From positions 1 through 33,132 of IMG/VR virus record IMGVR_UViG_3300037088_000138: DNA of 33,132 nucleotides, one strand, 5' to 3'. This document shows positions 1-7,875 of this stretch, in pieces. The notes beneath the pieces were generated by a model. The model made no database searches. It was not told the DNA's origin and saw only the letters and a list, made by a program, of their open reading frames with translations. This DNA comes from a virus. Each line of letters opens with the position of its first letter. Position 1 is the stretch's first letter. The position numbers and the translations under genes are program-made.

Positions 1-122
1 TTCGTATCTTTAATTTCCTTATCAATACGCCTAATATTCCAAGCGCGTTCTTCGGCAGGCATGTTAGCCTGCTCCAGTAAGTCATATCCCCCATGATACT
101 TCAGGAGGAATGACTGCTCCAT
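1..122 (-). CDS. Partial small tail-assembly/baseplate chaperone-like protein (C-terminus off the left edge)
   Basis: An open frame begins with ATG at 122 and runs off the left edge; about 40 residues are visible. They start MEQSFLLKYHGGYDLLEQ and continue with a NMPAEERAW segment. The pattern YHGGY-x-N-MP-x-x-x-R-x-W resembles the short proteins or C-terminal extensions encoded just after gp26-like baseplate proteins in T4-like phages; this is recalled family knowledge, not a search result. The frame stays open upstream of the ATG, in the +1 frame relative to the preceding gene, which ends 19 bases away. There is no good Shine-Dalgarno sequence, so translation may be coupled or reached by frameshift. 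Confidence 0.55.
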   Translation of the reverse strand, partial: MEQSFLLKYHGGYDLLEQANMPAEERAWNIRRIDKEIKDT

Positions 123-141
123 CAAGTGTTCCCACTCACTC

Positions 142-1125
142 TCACACTCTTGAATTGTTTTTTGGACGAAAAAAGGAGTCCGTAATCGGCAACTCCATCT
201 CAATATCCGTGCCACACTCAGGACAAGTCACATATATCTCAGTATCCAGCCCAGGTGCTTCATCTCTAATAACCCCGCGAATGGTAGCTGTATCGCGACC
301 ATGCATCCCTGTTACTAATTGTGCGATAGCATGTCTATCAGTCACACCATTCGCGTTAATAATAAGCAGATTCAGGTTCTCCTCAAGCGTCTGATCAATA
401 ATCGTCTGACGAGTCGGCCTCGGCGAATCATCCTGCTGCTGACTCTTGGGCCTGGCAGTCTGACCAACAGCTTTCTCGACAAATTTCCTCTTCTGACTCA
501 TGATCTGGGTATCGCGCCCACGCATAAACCGAACATCAACATAAAAATCACGCTTGGTAAACTCAGAGAGATACGGGAGTACTACCCTAACAGGCTCAGA
601 CATATGCTTCGGAGGCTTGACAGTCAATGCCGTCGCGTTCAGGTCATATGTGTGCGAACTATTCGCACCGCACGCCTCATTGGGACACTTCAACATAAAC
701 TCATAAAGATTGCCATGCGTGATACCACGCAGGACAAACAGAATGAACACTCTATCACCGACCAACAGATCCAGCGGATCGAAATTGCTCATATCAACGC
801 ACCGCTTGTATACCTCATCCAGCGCCTGACCACTTTGCGCTAATCGCGGTGTAGCCAGAATCTTATCTGTCATCAACCCCATTGGCCTTACTCTGACCTT
901 ACCACCGGGGATCTGATTGCCATAATATAACCCCTGGCTAGGGAGTACTATATCTTCCCAAGGAAGCAGCTCTTCCTGACTCTTACTCAACACAAAGCTT
1001 ACGACTTCAGCCGCCGACGCACCAGCTGGTAGTTCACTTTGAGGTTTCAGAGATTGTACCTCATCTGGCTTCGAGGTTTTGGGCGGTACGTTCTGACCTG
1101 GTAACGGAACTTCTTTCTCAGACAT
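142..1125 (-). CDS. Baseplate hub assembly protein, T4 gp26-like
   Basis: A protein of about 327 residues. I chose the ATG at 1125 (MSEKEVPLPGQ) because a strong GAGGAGGAG ribosome site lies just upstream; an earlier GTG is less likely. The proline-rich, low-complexity N-terminus is followed by a LPSQGLYYG motif of the kind seen in T4 gp26-type baseplate proteins. Two CxxC-like pairs (CPNEAC in the middle, CPECG near the C-terminus) could bind zinc. It follows the two tube genes in the late operon, where assembly factors for the baseplate or tail are often encoded. The C-terminus contains homopolymer runs (T6 and A6 on the coding strand) relevant to possible frameshifting into the next gene. 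The family assignment is inferred from motif and context. Confidence 0.5.
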   Translation of the reverse strand: MSEKEVPLPGQNVPPKTSKPDEVQSLKPQSELPAGASAAEVVSFVLSKSQEELLPWEDIVLPSQGLYYGNQIPGGKVRVRPMGLMTDKILATPRLAQSGQALDEVYKRCVDMSNFDPLDLLVGDRVFILFVLRGITHGNLYEFMLKCPNEACGANSSHTYDLNATALTVKPPKHMSEPVRVVLPYLSEFTKRDFYVDVRFMRGRDTQIMSQKRKFVEKAVGQTARPKSQQQDDSPRPTRQTIIDQTLEENLNLLIINANGVTDRHAIAQLVTGMHGRDTATIRGVIRDEAPGLDTEIYVTCPECGTDIEMELPITDSFFRPKNNSRV

Positions 1126-1165
1126 AATCACTCCTCCTCAATACACTTATGTACTCTTATGCGCT

Positions 1166-1723
1166 CTACTCAAGATTGATATTAGGTGTACTTGATGGAA
1201 CCGATGGGTTCTTAGCCGTATCTATGCCCTCGGCCCAATCATATGCCAAAGTCACAGTTACAATCTTTATCTCAGTATCCGTATAAGTGAGCTTTCCCTG
1301 TGATATATTAATTGGCCATGAATTCTTCAGAGTATATGAGTTAATGGTTGCCCCTGATCCATCCAACAGATCAAACTTAGATTCTTGCTTATACCCACCA
1401 CTAGGTGAATGAGTTCCGATACCAGATGCTAATTGGAAGACTGCATTCTGCCATTCTTGAATTTCACCTAGGAAGTCACCAGTATCATAAAAGATTACCT
1501 GCGCATCGTCATATTTAACTGCCTTGGCGAACTTATACCATATCATTCCACCCAAAATCTCTTGACGCTCAATTCTCAATTCCGGTAAAGTTATGTCTCT
1601 TGCCACTAATCGATTTGCTTGCCCAATAGGACCCATGCGTTGGATGAGCCAGCGATGCTGACGTAATGTTTCTACGGTATTGGCTGGACCATCCCCAGCA
1701 CCACCAATGACAAAACCTGGCAT
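1166..1723 (-). CDS. Tail tube protein (gp19-like), copy 2
   Basis: A 185-residue protein beginning MPGFVIGGAGDGPANTVETL. T4 gp19-type tube proteins stack as hexameric rings to form the inner tail tube through which DNA passes. Support comes from the small size, the glycine-rich N-terminus, the phrase LTYTDTEIKIVTVTLAYDWA near the end (a late beta strand typical of the tube fold) and the position next to the sheath. It is clearly paralogous to the gene immediately upstream: both start MPGF-I-GG, contain ETxRxHRW and end with YTDTEI plus a short beta strand. The start follows a G-rich stretch that can act as a ribosome site, 12 bases after the upstream stop. Whether this copy or the other is the major tube subunit cannot be told from sequence alone. 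Confidence 0.72.
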   Translation of the reverse strand: MPGFVIGGAGDGPANTVETLRQHRWLIQRMGPIGQANRLVARDITLPELRIERQEILGGMIWYKFAKAVKYDDAQVIFYDTGDFLGEIQEWQNAVFQLASGIGTHSPSGGYKQESKFDLLDGSGATINSYTLKNSWPINISQGKLTYTDTEIKIVTVTLAYDWAEGIDTAKNPSVPSSTPNINLE

Positions 1724-1735
1724 ACGCGCCCCCGA

Positions 1736-2260
1736 TTACATTCGGTACGCACGGTCGTATCTCATAGTTACCTCAACCAGCTGAATCTCTGTATCGGTAT
1801 AATCCAGAGCACCCCAATTGATATCCTGGCACCAACAACCAAACATCTGCCAAGTCTCATTGGGCGTGCCATCACCCTTGAGCATCTGTAACTTGCCTTC
1901 CTTCTTGTACTGGCTGGGCAGCTTGACCGTCACGTTCTTGATGTCAACAATTCCATTGAGCCAGTTCCATAGCTCCTCGGCGACATCATCCGGCTGTTCA
2001 CCATCGTACCAGACCAGCTTACAGGCTTCCCAGGAATGCTTACCAGCGAAGTAAGCCTTTTCCTGGTTGTGGTGCATCTCAGGCTCTTCAACCGTGGGAT
2101 GCGGCCTGCTGGCTTCCTTCAGAAGCAGCAAGATAGGTGATTTGAATTCACCCGCAGCGGCTTGTCCCAATGTCTCAAACACCCAGCGGTGCTTTCTTCG
2201 AGTCTCGACCATGTGGTTTGGACCCGGACCGCCTGTACCACCAATTATGAATCCTGGCAT
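1736..2260 (-). CDS. Tail tube protein (gp19-like), copy 1
   Basis: A 174-residue protein starting MPGFIIGGTGGPGPNHMVET, with a clear AAGGAG ribosome site before the ATG at 2260. It shares with its downstream neighbour the MPGF N-terminus, the ETRRKHRW segment, a KxEGKLQML/KxESKFDLL segment and the C-terminal YTDTEIQLVEVTMRYD strand, so the two are tandem paralogues. Both are expected to adopt the gp19/Hcp-like beta-barrel. One may be the main tube and the other a tube-initiator or terminal ring; T4 likewise uses several tube-fold proteins (gp19, gp48, gp54). This is the first gene of a leftward group, separated from the sheath by the UDG gene and a small plus-strand gene. Confidence 0.72.
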   Translation of the reverse strand: MPGFIIGGTGGPGPNHMVETRRKHRWVFETLGQAAAGEFKSPILLLLKEASRPHPTVEEPEMHHNQEKAYFAGKHSWEACKLVWYDGEQPDDVAEELWNWLNGIVDIKNVTVKLPSQYKKEGKLQMLKGDGTPNETWQMFGCWCQDINWGALDYTDTEIQLVEVTMRYDRAYRM

Positions 2261-2365
2261 TTGAGAATCTCCTTCAAGTCGTCAAGATATTTTTGCTTCC
2301 ATTTCCCTATATTTAACCCTACTCCTCCACGAGATAATATAAAATTAGACACGGGGGGTTAACAC
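2261..2365. promoter_or_regulatory. Divergent intergenic region between tube gene 1 and a plus-strand gene
   Basis: A 105-base AT-rich gap lies between the tube gene (minus) and the frameshifted plus-strand gene. On the plus strand GATAATATAAAAT at 2333-2345 is a plausible -10 region about 20-30 bases before the ATG at 2366, but no convincing -35 is visible. On the minus strand TTAAATATAGGG lies about 50 bases upstream of the tube ATG and only weakly resembles a T4-type late -10 (TATAAATA). AAGGAG directly precedes the tube start. Promoter activity is inferred from divergence and base composition. Confidence 0.3.
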
Positions 2366-2634
2366 ATGGACATGAAAGAGTTCATGCGAAACCAGGCCCT
2401 CAAGCCATCAGCGAATGGATAGAAAAATACGCTGCAAAATATCGCGAAGAATATGAAAAATGCATCGAGACACTCATTGACCAAACCACAACTGCGGTGG
2501 AAAAACGACTATCTGACCCCAACTGTGAAAGAGAGAAGATTCGCCTCATGACCAAGATGATCATAGAAGAATTCACTAAGATATGGTTCCTGGAAATGGC
2601 AACCGGCAACAATCCTCATATAGGAGAAGTCTAA
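2366..2634 (+). pseudogene. Small plus-strand helical protein gene, frameshifted near 2404
   Basis: Translation from ATG 2366 (after a GGGGGG ribosome-site-like run) gives MDMKEFMRNQALK and then hits TAG at 2420. From 2404 another frame reads AISEWIEKYAAKYREEY and continues as a charged helical protein to TAA at 2632-2634. That frame has no start codon upstream of the junction. Restoring one G near 2404 (AAGGCC instead of AAGCC) would join the two into one natural protein of about 89 residues. The apparent minus-strand reading frame over this stretch is a shadow. The lesion could be a real inactivating deletion, a sequencing error or a programmed shift; no slippery site is obvious. Function unknown. 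The 3' end overlaps the UDG stop codon convergently. Confidence 0.6.
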
Positions 2635-3587
2635 ACACCCTTATTAAACTCCAACTTATAGTGCAAGACCATCCTGCAGAGATCAGTGATATTTGCATCG
2701 AACTTCTCTTTTCGATCCTTCAAATTAATATTCCGTGGTGACGGATGATAGATCGGATAGACATTAACACCAAATATATCAGACCTCACTATCTCCCCAA
2801 GATGATCAGACATCTGCAACTTTGGACAGAAAACATCAAAAGCAACATTACCAAGAGTAATAACCAACCTTGGCCTCAATATCGCAATCTCCAACTGCAA
2901 AATAGGACGACAAGCAGACATATGTTCAAAGCTTGGCTTCTCATTATCAACCGTAAAACACTTCACTGCATTACTAATGTAAAAATCCTCACGACTACAA
3001 CCATTCCTTTGAAGAGCCTCATCAAAATTCCTACCAGCATCTCCCACAAACGGTACACCCTGCTTACATTCGTTCACCCCTGGATTCTGACCAACAACCA
3101 TCCAACGACTTGGATTCATAGTGCTAAACACATGCGGATTATATAAACTATCAACTACGTTCTTACACAAAACACACATACTACAGTTCTTAACAAATAA
3201 CCCTAGAGGACCAAGCATTTTCTCTAAACGCTCTTTCCGGTCCATTTCCAAGCTCCTCTTCTTTGAAGACTGAAGTGAATTAGGATTCCAATCGAACATG
3301 AACAACTTACGGTACTCAACATCATTAGCCAAGATAGCCAGAAGATCACCATGACACGCTTCTGGCCGACACCAGCAACCAAGACGCTTACCCTTCAACT
3401 CATCAAGAGAGTTAAGCAGATCTGGCTGTTCCATCAACCATAGCCGGTGCTTTTCTATTACCTCTGCACGCGTGCCATCTTTACCTATTGTGAATGGGTT
3501 ACCCCATTTGGATGGTCTTCCTATGTAAACGTCATAAGGTGATTTCTTACAATGGACAACTAGCGACTCATAATTACCTTCTGACAT
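2631..3587 (-). CDS. DUF4326 domain fused to a family-4-type uracil-DNA glycosylase
   Basis: About 318 residues from ATG 3587 (MSEGNYES); an upstream TTG is less likely because it lies in a hairpin. Residues 10-88 match the DUF4326 pattern: VHCKK, YIGRPSKWGNPF, then GCWCRPEACHGDLLA. Residues 130-310 look like an iron-sulfur uracil-DNA glycosylase that removes uracil from DNA. Visible motifs are GQNPG (166-170), GVPFVGDAGRNF (177-188), YISNAVKC and YHPSP (280-284). The cysteines C138-x2-C141, C210 and C226 fit the C-x2-C-xn-C-x15-C cluster of family 4 enzymes. The gene sits between the sheath and tube genes, an unexpected place for a DNA-repair enzyme. The two-domain fusion suggests linked roles in base or nucleotide processing, which is an inference. 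Confidence 0.8.
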   Translation of the reverse strand: MSEGNYESLVVHCKKSPYDVYIGRPSKWGNPFTIGKDGTRAEVIEKHRLWLMEQPDLLNSLDELKGKRLGCWCRPEACHGDLLAILANDVEYRKLFMFDWNPNSLQSSKKRSLEMDRKERLEKMLGPLGLFVKNCSMCVLCKNVVDSLYNPHVFSTMNPSRWMVVGQNPGVNECKQGVPFVGDAGRNFDEALQRNGCSREDFYISNAVKCFTVDNEKPSFEHMSACRPILQLEIAILRPRLVITLGNVAFDVFCPKLQMSDHLGEIVRSDIFGVNVYPIYHPSPRNINLKDRKEKFDANITDLCRMVLHYKLEFNKGV

Positions 3588-3602
3588 AATTCTCAAATAC
3601 AG

Positions 3603-3628
3603 CAACAGGAGGCCGAAGCCTCCCGTTG
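3603..3628 (-). terminator. Strong UUCG-loop hairpin after the sheath gene
   Basis: On the minus strand CAACGGGAGGC, loop TTCG, then GCCTCCTGTTG form an 11-bp stem (one G-U pair) closed by a UUCG tetraloop. It starts 20 bases after the sheath stop codon and lies just before the UDG start. Only CTGTATTT follows, so the U-tract is poor. It may be a partial terminator or an mRNA 3'-end stabiliser for the abundant sheath transcript. Confidence 0.6.
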
Positions 3629-3647
3629 ATCAGGTCCTTAAGTGCCC

Positions 3648-6524
3648 TTACGGGGTTGTCGTCACGAGCGTCACACCACCAGCTGCCAGGACTTCCTCTG
3701 CTGTGAAGCTGGCCTCTGTCCTGAGAATAACCAGGTTCAGCTGAATGAACTCGACAGCCCTGGTTGGCTTCAGGAAATAAGCCACGTGCAGCTCATTGCG
3801 ATCAATCCGTTCCGGAGTGTTGTTCCGCTCATCACAGACCACCGAGAACCCAGTGAGACCACGCCGAGCCTGGATGTCAGCCAAGAACGGATTGCTGATC
3901 GAGACCACCTGCGCACGCGTGATGGCATCGTTCGGCTCGAAGATGAACTGCCGCAGGAACTGAGTGGCATTCTTCTTGATGAAGATCAAGAGCATTCGAA
4001 CATTCACGCGGTCAAGAGCAGACTGCTTGCGCTGGAGAGTGCGCTGACCCCAGACCACGATCCCGTCCTGCGGGAAGTTCACAATCGGGTTAACCGCATT
4101 CCCGTAACCGTACATCAGATCACGCTCACCCTGGGTCAGGTCAACCTCAGTATCAATCGGGGTGAGCAGACGCCCGCGAGTCAGACCAGCGGGTGCGAAC
4201 CACTGCTCAGTGTCACGAGCCGTGCGGGCGTAAACCGCCGAGACGTGACCACTAGGCGGGATGAAGATGTTATTGCCGCTGAACTGGTCGAAGATCTTCA
4301 GCCACGGATGGTAGAGGGCACCATAGCTGGAGTTGATGGCACGAGCCAAGTCACTGAATAGGATGCCATTGCTCCAGTCCACCACCTGTTGAGCGCGGAG
4401 ACCAAACGGTGGGTCAATGAGCGACATGCAGTCGCCACGGGATTCGCACATCTGCAGCATGTTACCAATGACCGCACCAGAGCTAAAGCCTGGGCAGATC
4501 AGCAGCGTGATGTCGAACACTTCTGGATTCTGGAATGCGAAGATACCCGTCTCGGCCCCTGGATTACCAATGACCGCCCGATCCAGCTCAGTGGAATAGG
4601 CAGGATCAGATGGGATGCCATTGGCCTGACCAACGTAAACCTTCCTGTAGATCGGGCCAGGAACCCTGTTCTCGTAGTTGGTTGGATCATTCACTGGGTC
4701 GTTCGCCAGGAAGCTCGGTCTAGGAATCCAGTTGAGGTAAAGATCACCATTTGTCCCACCGTACTTGGAACCAGGGTTGATCACGTTGGCAATGTATCTG
4801 TCATTGGCAGTGTCGAAGCTGACGTTATCAATCGAGTCCAGCTTCTGGAAGTTGGAATCCTCAACCGTGATCGTGAACATGCCAGGGACCACTGCGCCAC
4901 TGCTCGTATTCTGAATGTACGGCTCAATCGTCACATGCAGTCCATCAACCCATGTGCCAGGGCTTATCGCCACGAGCCAGCCAACGATGTTTTCGAAGTA
5001 AGCAGAGTCGACCAGACAAGCAGCACTCAGCGGGTCAATCTCGCAGGACAGAGGCTGAGAAGGAGTGATCGCGCCAGTGGCCGGGAGCATTACTCTCGGA
5101 TCACTGAAGGTGCGGTAGGAGCGAGTGTACGGGTAGAGGATGTTAAGCTCTTCCGCAAAGCGCAGAGTCTTGAAATGTGACAGATCAGCCAAAAGCTGTG
5201 GCTGGCTGAACTCGTTCTCCGGTGTGGAAGTAACATCTGTCTCAATGAAGACCTCTTCGTAACCACCAGGAACAAGCATCGCGTACGAGCGGAAGTACCG
5301 AACACCATTCAAAATTCCGCCATTGTTGATCGCATTCGCCATGGACCCTGGAGTCTGGGTCCCAACTGGGAGGCTGAACTCCATATTCACGGTCTGCGTG
5401 CGGCCTACAATCTGCATACTGATGCGATTGTTCTCTGAGGAGATGTTGTACGGGCCTGAGTCTGTGGACTGGAGGAAGCTGCGTGGGATGTCGTACACGT
5501 AGAGCGACTGACCAACTTGGAGCGCGAAAGCTTCCGTGGTCACAAGCTGGATGTTCCAGCCAGCGACATCAGTTGTGAAGCAGGCTGTGCCATCATCCTT
5601 GGCGACCGCTTTGTATTTCTCACCACCACCCAACAGGGCGTTGAACGCAGCGACGAAAGCAGCTGGGGTGGTATAGTCAGCTGTCGGCATTGTGTACTCA
5701 ACCACCGACAGAGAACGATCCACATTAAAGGAGAACTTGCGATTGTCAGGTCGTGCTCTGAAGGAGAGTGTATCCTGAGCGCCAATGGGCACTGAACCAG
5801 TCACCACAACCTGGAAAACAATCCCCTCACCGATGTTAATCGGATCAGAAACACCAGGTGCACTCTCAACCAGCGTACCTGCACGTACCACCAGGCCATC
5901 CGAGTTGCGGATGACCTCATAACCAGCACCACCAACCAGACCACCGAGGCTTGGTGTTGGATCGCTCAGGATGAGGACCGTGAAGGCGTCATCAATCGCG
6001 CCAGTGTAGCTGGTTGGACTGCCGAAGATCAGCGTGGCACTGCATGGGCCTTCAGATGGGCTGATGAAGATGTCGTTGTAATCAACAGGACCATTAGGCA
6101 CCAATGCAGGATGGAAGGACAGTGGATTGGTGGAGTCAATGACGCGGGTGCAGATCCTGCCGAAGTCAATCCCTGTGAACACTGGGATTCTGCCCCAACC
6201 ATGACCGCGTGCACCAGAAAGGTCAATGCAGACATCAGCAAGAGGGGCTGCTTGTCCTTCTTCGCATTCAACTCCGACTCGTAGGATATAGGCCCTATTC
6301 CCTTCCTCAAAATACGCAAGTGCAGCGTATCCGAGGAAACTTTCTGGGAATGGATTCCCAAAATTGTCTATAAACTGCTGTGCATTGGAACAGAAGATAG
6401 GTTCCTGGACTGGCCCTTTGTTGGCGGTCCCAATGAAGGCAGGTGTGAGTGCTCCCGTTGCAGCGGGGAGAACACTCAAATCAATCTCCCTGGGGAAGAC
6501 ACCTGGCGAAAGAAAGATTGCCAT
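3648..6524 (-). CDS. Contractile tail sheath protein (T4 gp18-like)
   Basis: A 958-residue protein. The start MAIFLSPGVFPREIDLS with the APAFIG/GPV-like segment (TPAFIGTANKGPVQEP) is the characteristic N-terminus of phage tail sheath proteins. The C-terminal part carries the conserved sheath core: GIVVWGQRTL, then NVRMLLIFIKKN, FEPND and a terminal beta-rich segment with AVEFIQLNLVI. Sheath subunits surround the tube and contract to drive it into the host. At 958 residues it is much longer than T4 gp18 (659), with probable extra surface domains in the middle (about residues 100-600). A good GAGGAG ribosome site precedes the ATG. The gene is visibly more GC-rich than most neighbours, consistent with codon adaptation for high expression, and a strong hairpin follows it. 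Confidence 0.93.
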   Translation of the reverse strand: MAIFLSPGVFPREIDLSVLPAATGALTPAFIGTANKGPVQEPIFCSNAQQFIDNFGNPFPESFLGYAALAYFEEGNRAYILRVGVECEEGQAAPLADVCIDLSGARGHGWGRIPVFTGIDFGRICTRVIDSTNPLSFHPALVPNGPVDYNDIFISPSEGPCSATLIFGSPTSYTGAIDDAFTVLILSDPTPSLGGLVGGAGYEVIRNSDGLVVRAGTLVESAPGVSDPINIGEGIVFQVVVTGSVPIGAQDTLSFRARPDNRKFSFNVDRSLSVVEYTMPTADYTTPAAFVAAFNALLGGGEKYKAVAKDDGTACFTTDVAGWNIQLVTTEAFALQVGQSLYVYDIPRSFLQSTDSGPYNISSENNRISMQIVGRTQTVNMEFSLPVGTQTPGSMANAINNGGILNGVRYFRSYAMLVPGGYEEVFIETDVTSTPENEFSQPQLLADLSHFKTLRFAEELNILYPYTRSYRTFSDPRVMLPATGAITPSQPLSCEIDPLSAACLVDSAYFENIVGWLVAISPGTWVDGLHVTIEPYIQNTSSGAVVPGMFTITVEDSNFQKLDSIDNVSFDTANDRYIANVINPGSKYGGTNGDLYLNWIPRPSFLANDPVNDPTNYENRVPGPIYRKVYVGQANGIPSDPAYSTELDRAVIGNPGAETGIFAFQNPEVFDITLLICPGFSSGAVIGNMLQMCESRGDCMSLIDPPFGLRAQQVVDWSNGILFSDLARAINSSYGALYHPWLKIFDQFSGNNIFIPPSGHVSAVYARTARDTEQWFAPAGLTRGRLLTPIDTEVDLTQGERDLMYGYGNAVNPIVNFPQDGIVVWGQRTLQRKQSALDRVNVRMLLIFIKKNATQFLRQFIFEPNDAITRAQVVSISNPFLADIQARRGLTGFSVVCDERNNTPERIDRNELHVAYFLKPTRAVEFIQLNLVILRTEASFTAEEVLAAGGVTLVTTTP

Positions 6525-6621
6525 TGTGTTGATCTCCTCATCACACTAGCATAACTACCCTAGTCAATTTATATTTGCTTTTTATCCAGAGAATTGGAGA
6601 TCAGTTATGACCAATAGACGA
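6525..6621 (-). promoter_or_regulatory. Leader upstream of the sheath gene with a T4-late-like AT element
   Basis: On the minus strand GCAAATATAAATTGAC (6563-6578) lies about 40-55 bases before the sheath ATG. It contains TATAAATT, one base off the T4 late -10 consensus TATAAATA. AGGAG follows near the start codon. A separate promoter would suit a highly expressed sheath gene, but this is inference from one motif; no sigma70 pair with normal spacing is seen. Confidence 0.3.
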
Positions 6622-6927
6622 TTATTGCTGGGCAGCTTTTTCCGCAGCTTTTTCAGCCTTCTCGCTGTCATATAACACTTGAATTCTTCTCTGTTTTTCA
6701 AGGCGTTCAACCTGCTCTGGCCACAGACGGCTCTTCCTAAACATATGACTCTTTCCTACACCTAGCCGCACGTCTTGTGCACCGACATAAAAATCAACCC
6801 CTTTCGGAGGCTTCAGATGAATCGGTATGGTCTGCTTAGAAATATTGAGAATGCGGACTTCACCCTTACCAGCTTTCGCAACATTCTCCGCCTGAATCTC
6901 GCGCATGGTTTTCGGACGCATAGCCAT
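6622..6927 (-). CDS. Small virion-region protein, unknown
   Basis: A 101-residue protein with AAGGAG before the ATG at 6927 (MAMRPKTMREIQ). It has a basic N-terminus, a central beta-like part (GEVRILNISKQTIPIHLKPP, then VDFYVGAQDVRLGVG) and an alanine/lysine-rich helical tail ending in EKAAEKAAQQ. I do not recognise a family. It lies directly upstream of the sheath gene in the same operon, which suggests a structural or tail-assembly role. A minor capsid or tail-completion protein is possible, unproven. Confidence 0.6.
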   Translation of the reverse strand: MAMRPKTMREIQAENVAKAGKGEVRILNISKQTIPIHLKPPKGVDFYVGAQDVRLGVGKSHMFRKSRLWPEQVERLEKQRRIQVLYDSEKAEKAAEKAAQQ

Positions 6928-6950
6928 TCGAGTATCTCCTTAACGTGTAT

Positions 6951-7841
6951 TTACTCTGATAACTTACGTACTTGCGCTGTGTTCAACACATCCTTACCCA
7001 ACACAACATCTAGTATTTCACCCGTCACCAACGACTTAGTACCATCCTTCAGAGACATCACACGTCCAAGAATAGAAGGAACAACCTTCTCAGGAATCGG
7101 CAACCAACCCTCCATCTGAATACTATAATCATAACGCTTATTAGCACGTTGATCAGGAGGCATCTCATCATCAACTGATACCGTCATACCACTATACTTC
7201 AGGAACACACTACCACGCATATGCTCATCCTCAACCATAAACTCAGCCACAGGATTGAACCTAGTTCTAACTTGATAATTGATATATTCAAGATCACGCT
7301 TGTGCTCAGCCCACACCGATAGCGAATAATTAATCAACGATGGGATAGGCCGATAGGCAAGAGCGATCCTCGTTCCTTCAGGATCAAGGAAACGCTTTGA
7401 CATCCAATGAAAATGAGCAGGTGAAAACTTCTGAAAATTAAACTCATCATTTTCACGACGAACTGACATCACAGGAAGAGTAACACGACCTAAACGCAGA
7501 TCTTGCGCCCAGACCAGATAAGGCTTATCACCACCGCTAATCCTCACACCCATCATCTTAATGCCATCCTTGGTTGGCACCTGGATACCAGAAAAATAGT
7601 TCTTCAGACCACGATCCATGGTCCGATAACCAATAGGAAGAAATTCACGAATCTCTTCAGGAAGATTAACATTCTGACGCTCAAACCACAACGTTGTTCT
7701 CTTCTCAGCATCTATAGCAGTTGGAATAGCACTAGTGGCTGGACGACGTTGAAGCCTACCGTCCTCATCTTTCTGATCAAAACGCTGATCCGTGAGTTTA
7801 GTAGGATTAGTGGATTGATCAAACTCGAAGTTATAAATCAT
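6951..7841 (-). CDS. Tail-completion/neck-region structural protein
   Basis: A 296-residue protein from ATG 7841 with AAAGGAG upstream. Its middle contains the order SKRFLDPEGTRIALAYRPIP, then INYSLSVWAEHKRD, then a long RTRFNPVAEF segment. A C-terminal GWLPIPEKV segment follows. This arrangement is common to a phage structural family found near the sheath in T4-like gene clusters, possibly functionally like tail terminator/completion proteins such as gp15 or gp3. I recognise the pattern but cannot name the family with certainty. No enzyme motifs are seen. Context (between connector-type genes and sheath) supports a role at the head-tail junction or tail end. Confidence 0.6.
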   Translation of the reverse strand: MIYNFEFDQSTNPTKLTDQRFDQKDEDGRLQRRPATSAIPTAIDAEKRTTLWFERQNVNLPEEIREFLPIGYRTMDRGLKNYFSGIQVPTKDGIKMMGVRISGGDKPYLVWAQDLRLGRVTLPVMSVRRENDEFNFQKFSPAHFHWMSKRFLDPEGTRIALAYRPIPSLINYSLSVWAEHKRDLEYINYQVRTRFNPVAEFMVEDEHMRGSVFLKYSGMTVSVDDEMPPDQRANKRYDYSIQMEGWLPIPEKVVPSILGRVMSLKDGTKSLVTGEILDVVLGKDVLNTAQVRKLSE

Positions 7842-7875
7842 GCCGCAGCTCCTTTTGTCTTAGTTTTAATAGGCA

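Noticed and set aside
142-165. A AAA AAC classic -1 slippery heptamer near the end of the gp26-like gene
   Set aside because: A -1 shift here adds only 11 codons before a stop and does not enter the next gene's frame; only a +1 or -2 shift would.
2400-2612. Minus-strand 70-codon frame
   Set aside because: The plus strand here codes for a coherent helical protein; the minus-strand product is a serine/hydrophobic-rich shadow and would overlap the plus gene throughout.
3642-5180. Long plus-strand reading frames opposite the sheath gene (239 and 263 codons)
   Set aside because: They lie fully inside the well-supported sheath gene, lack ribosome sites and have arginine/valine-rich composition typical of antisense frames of GC-rich genes.
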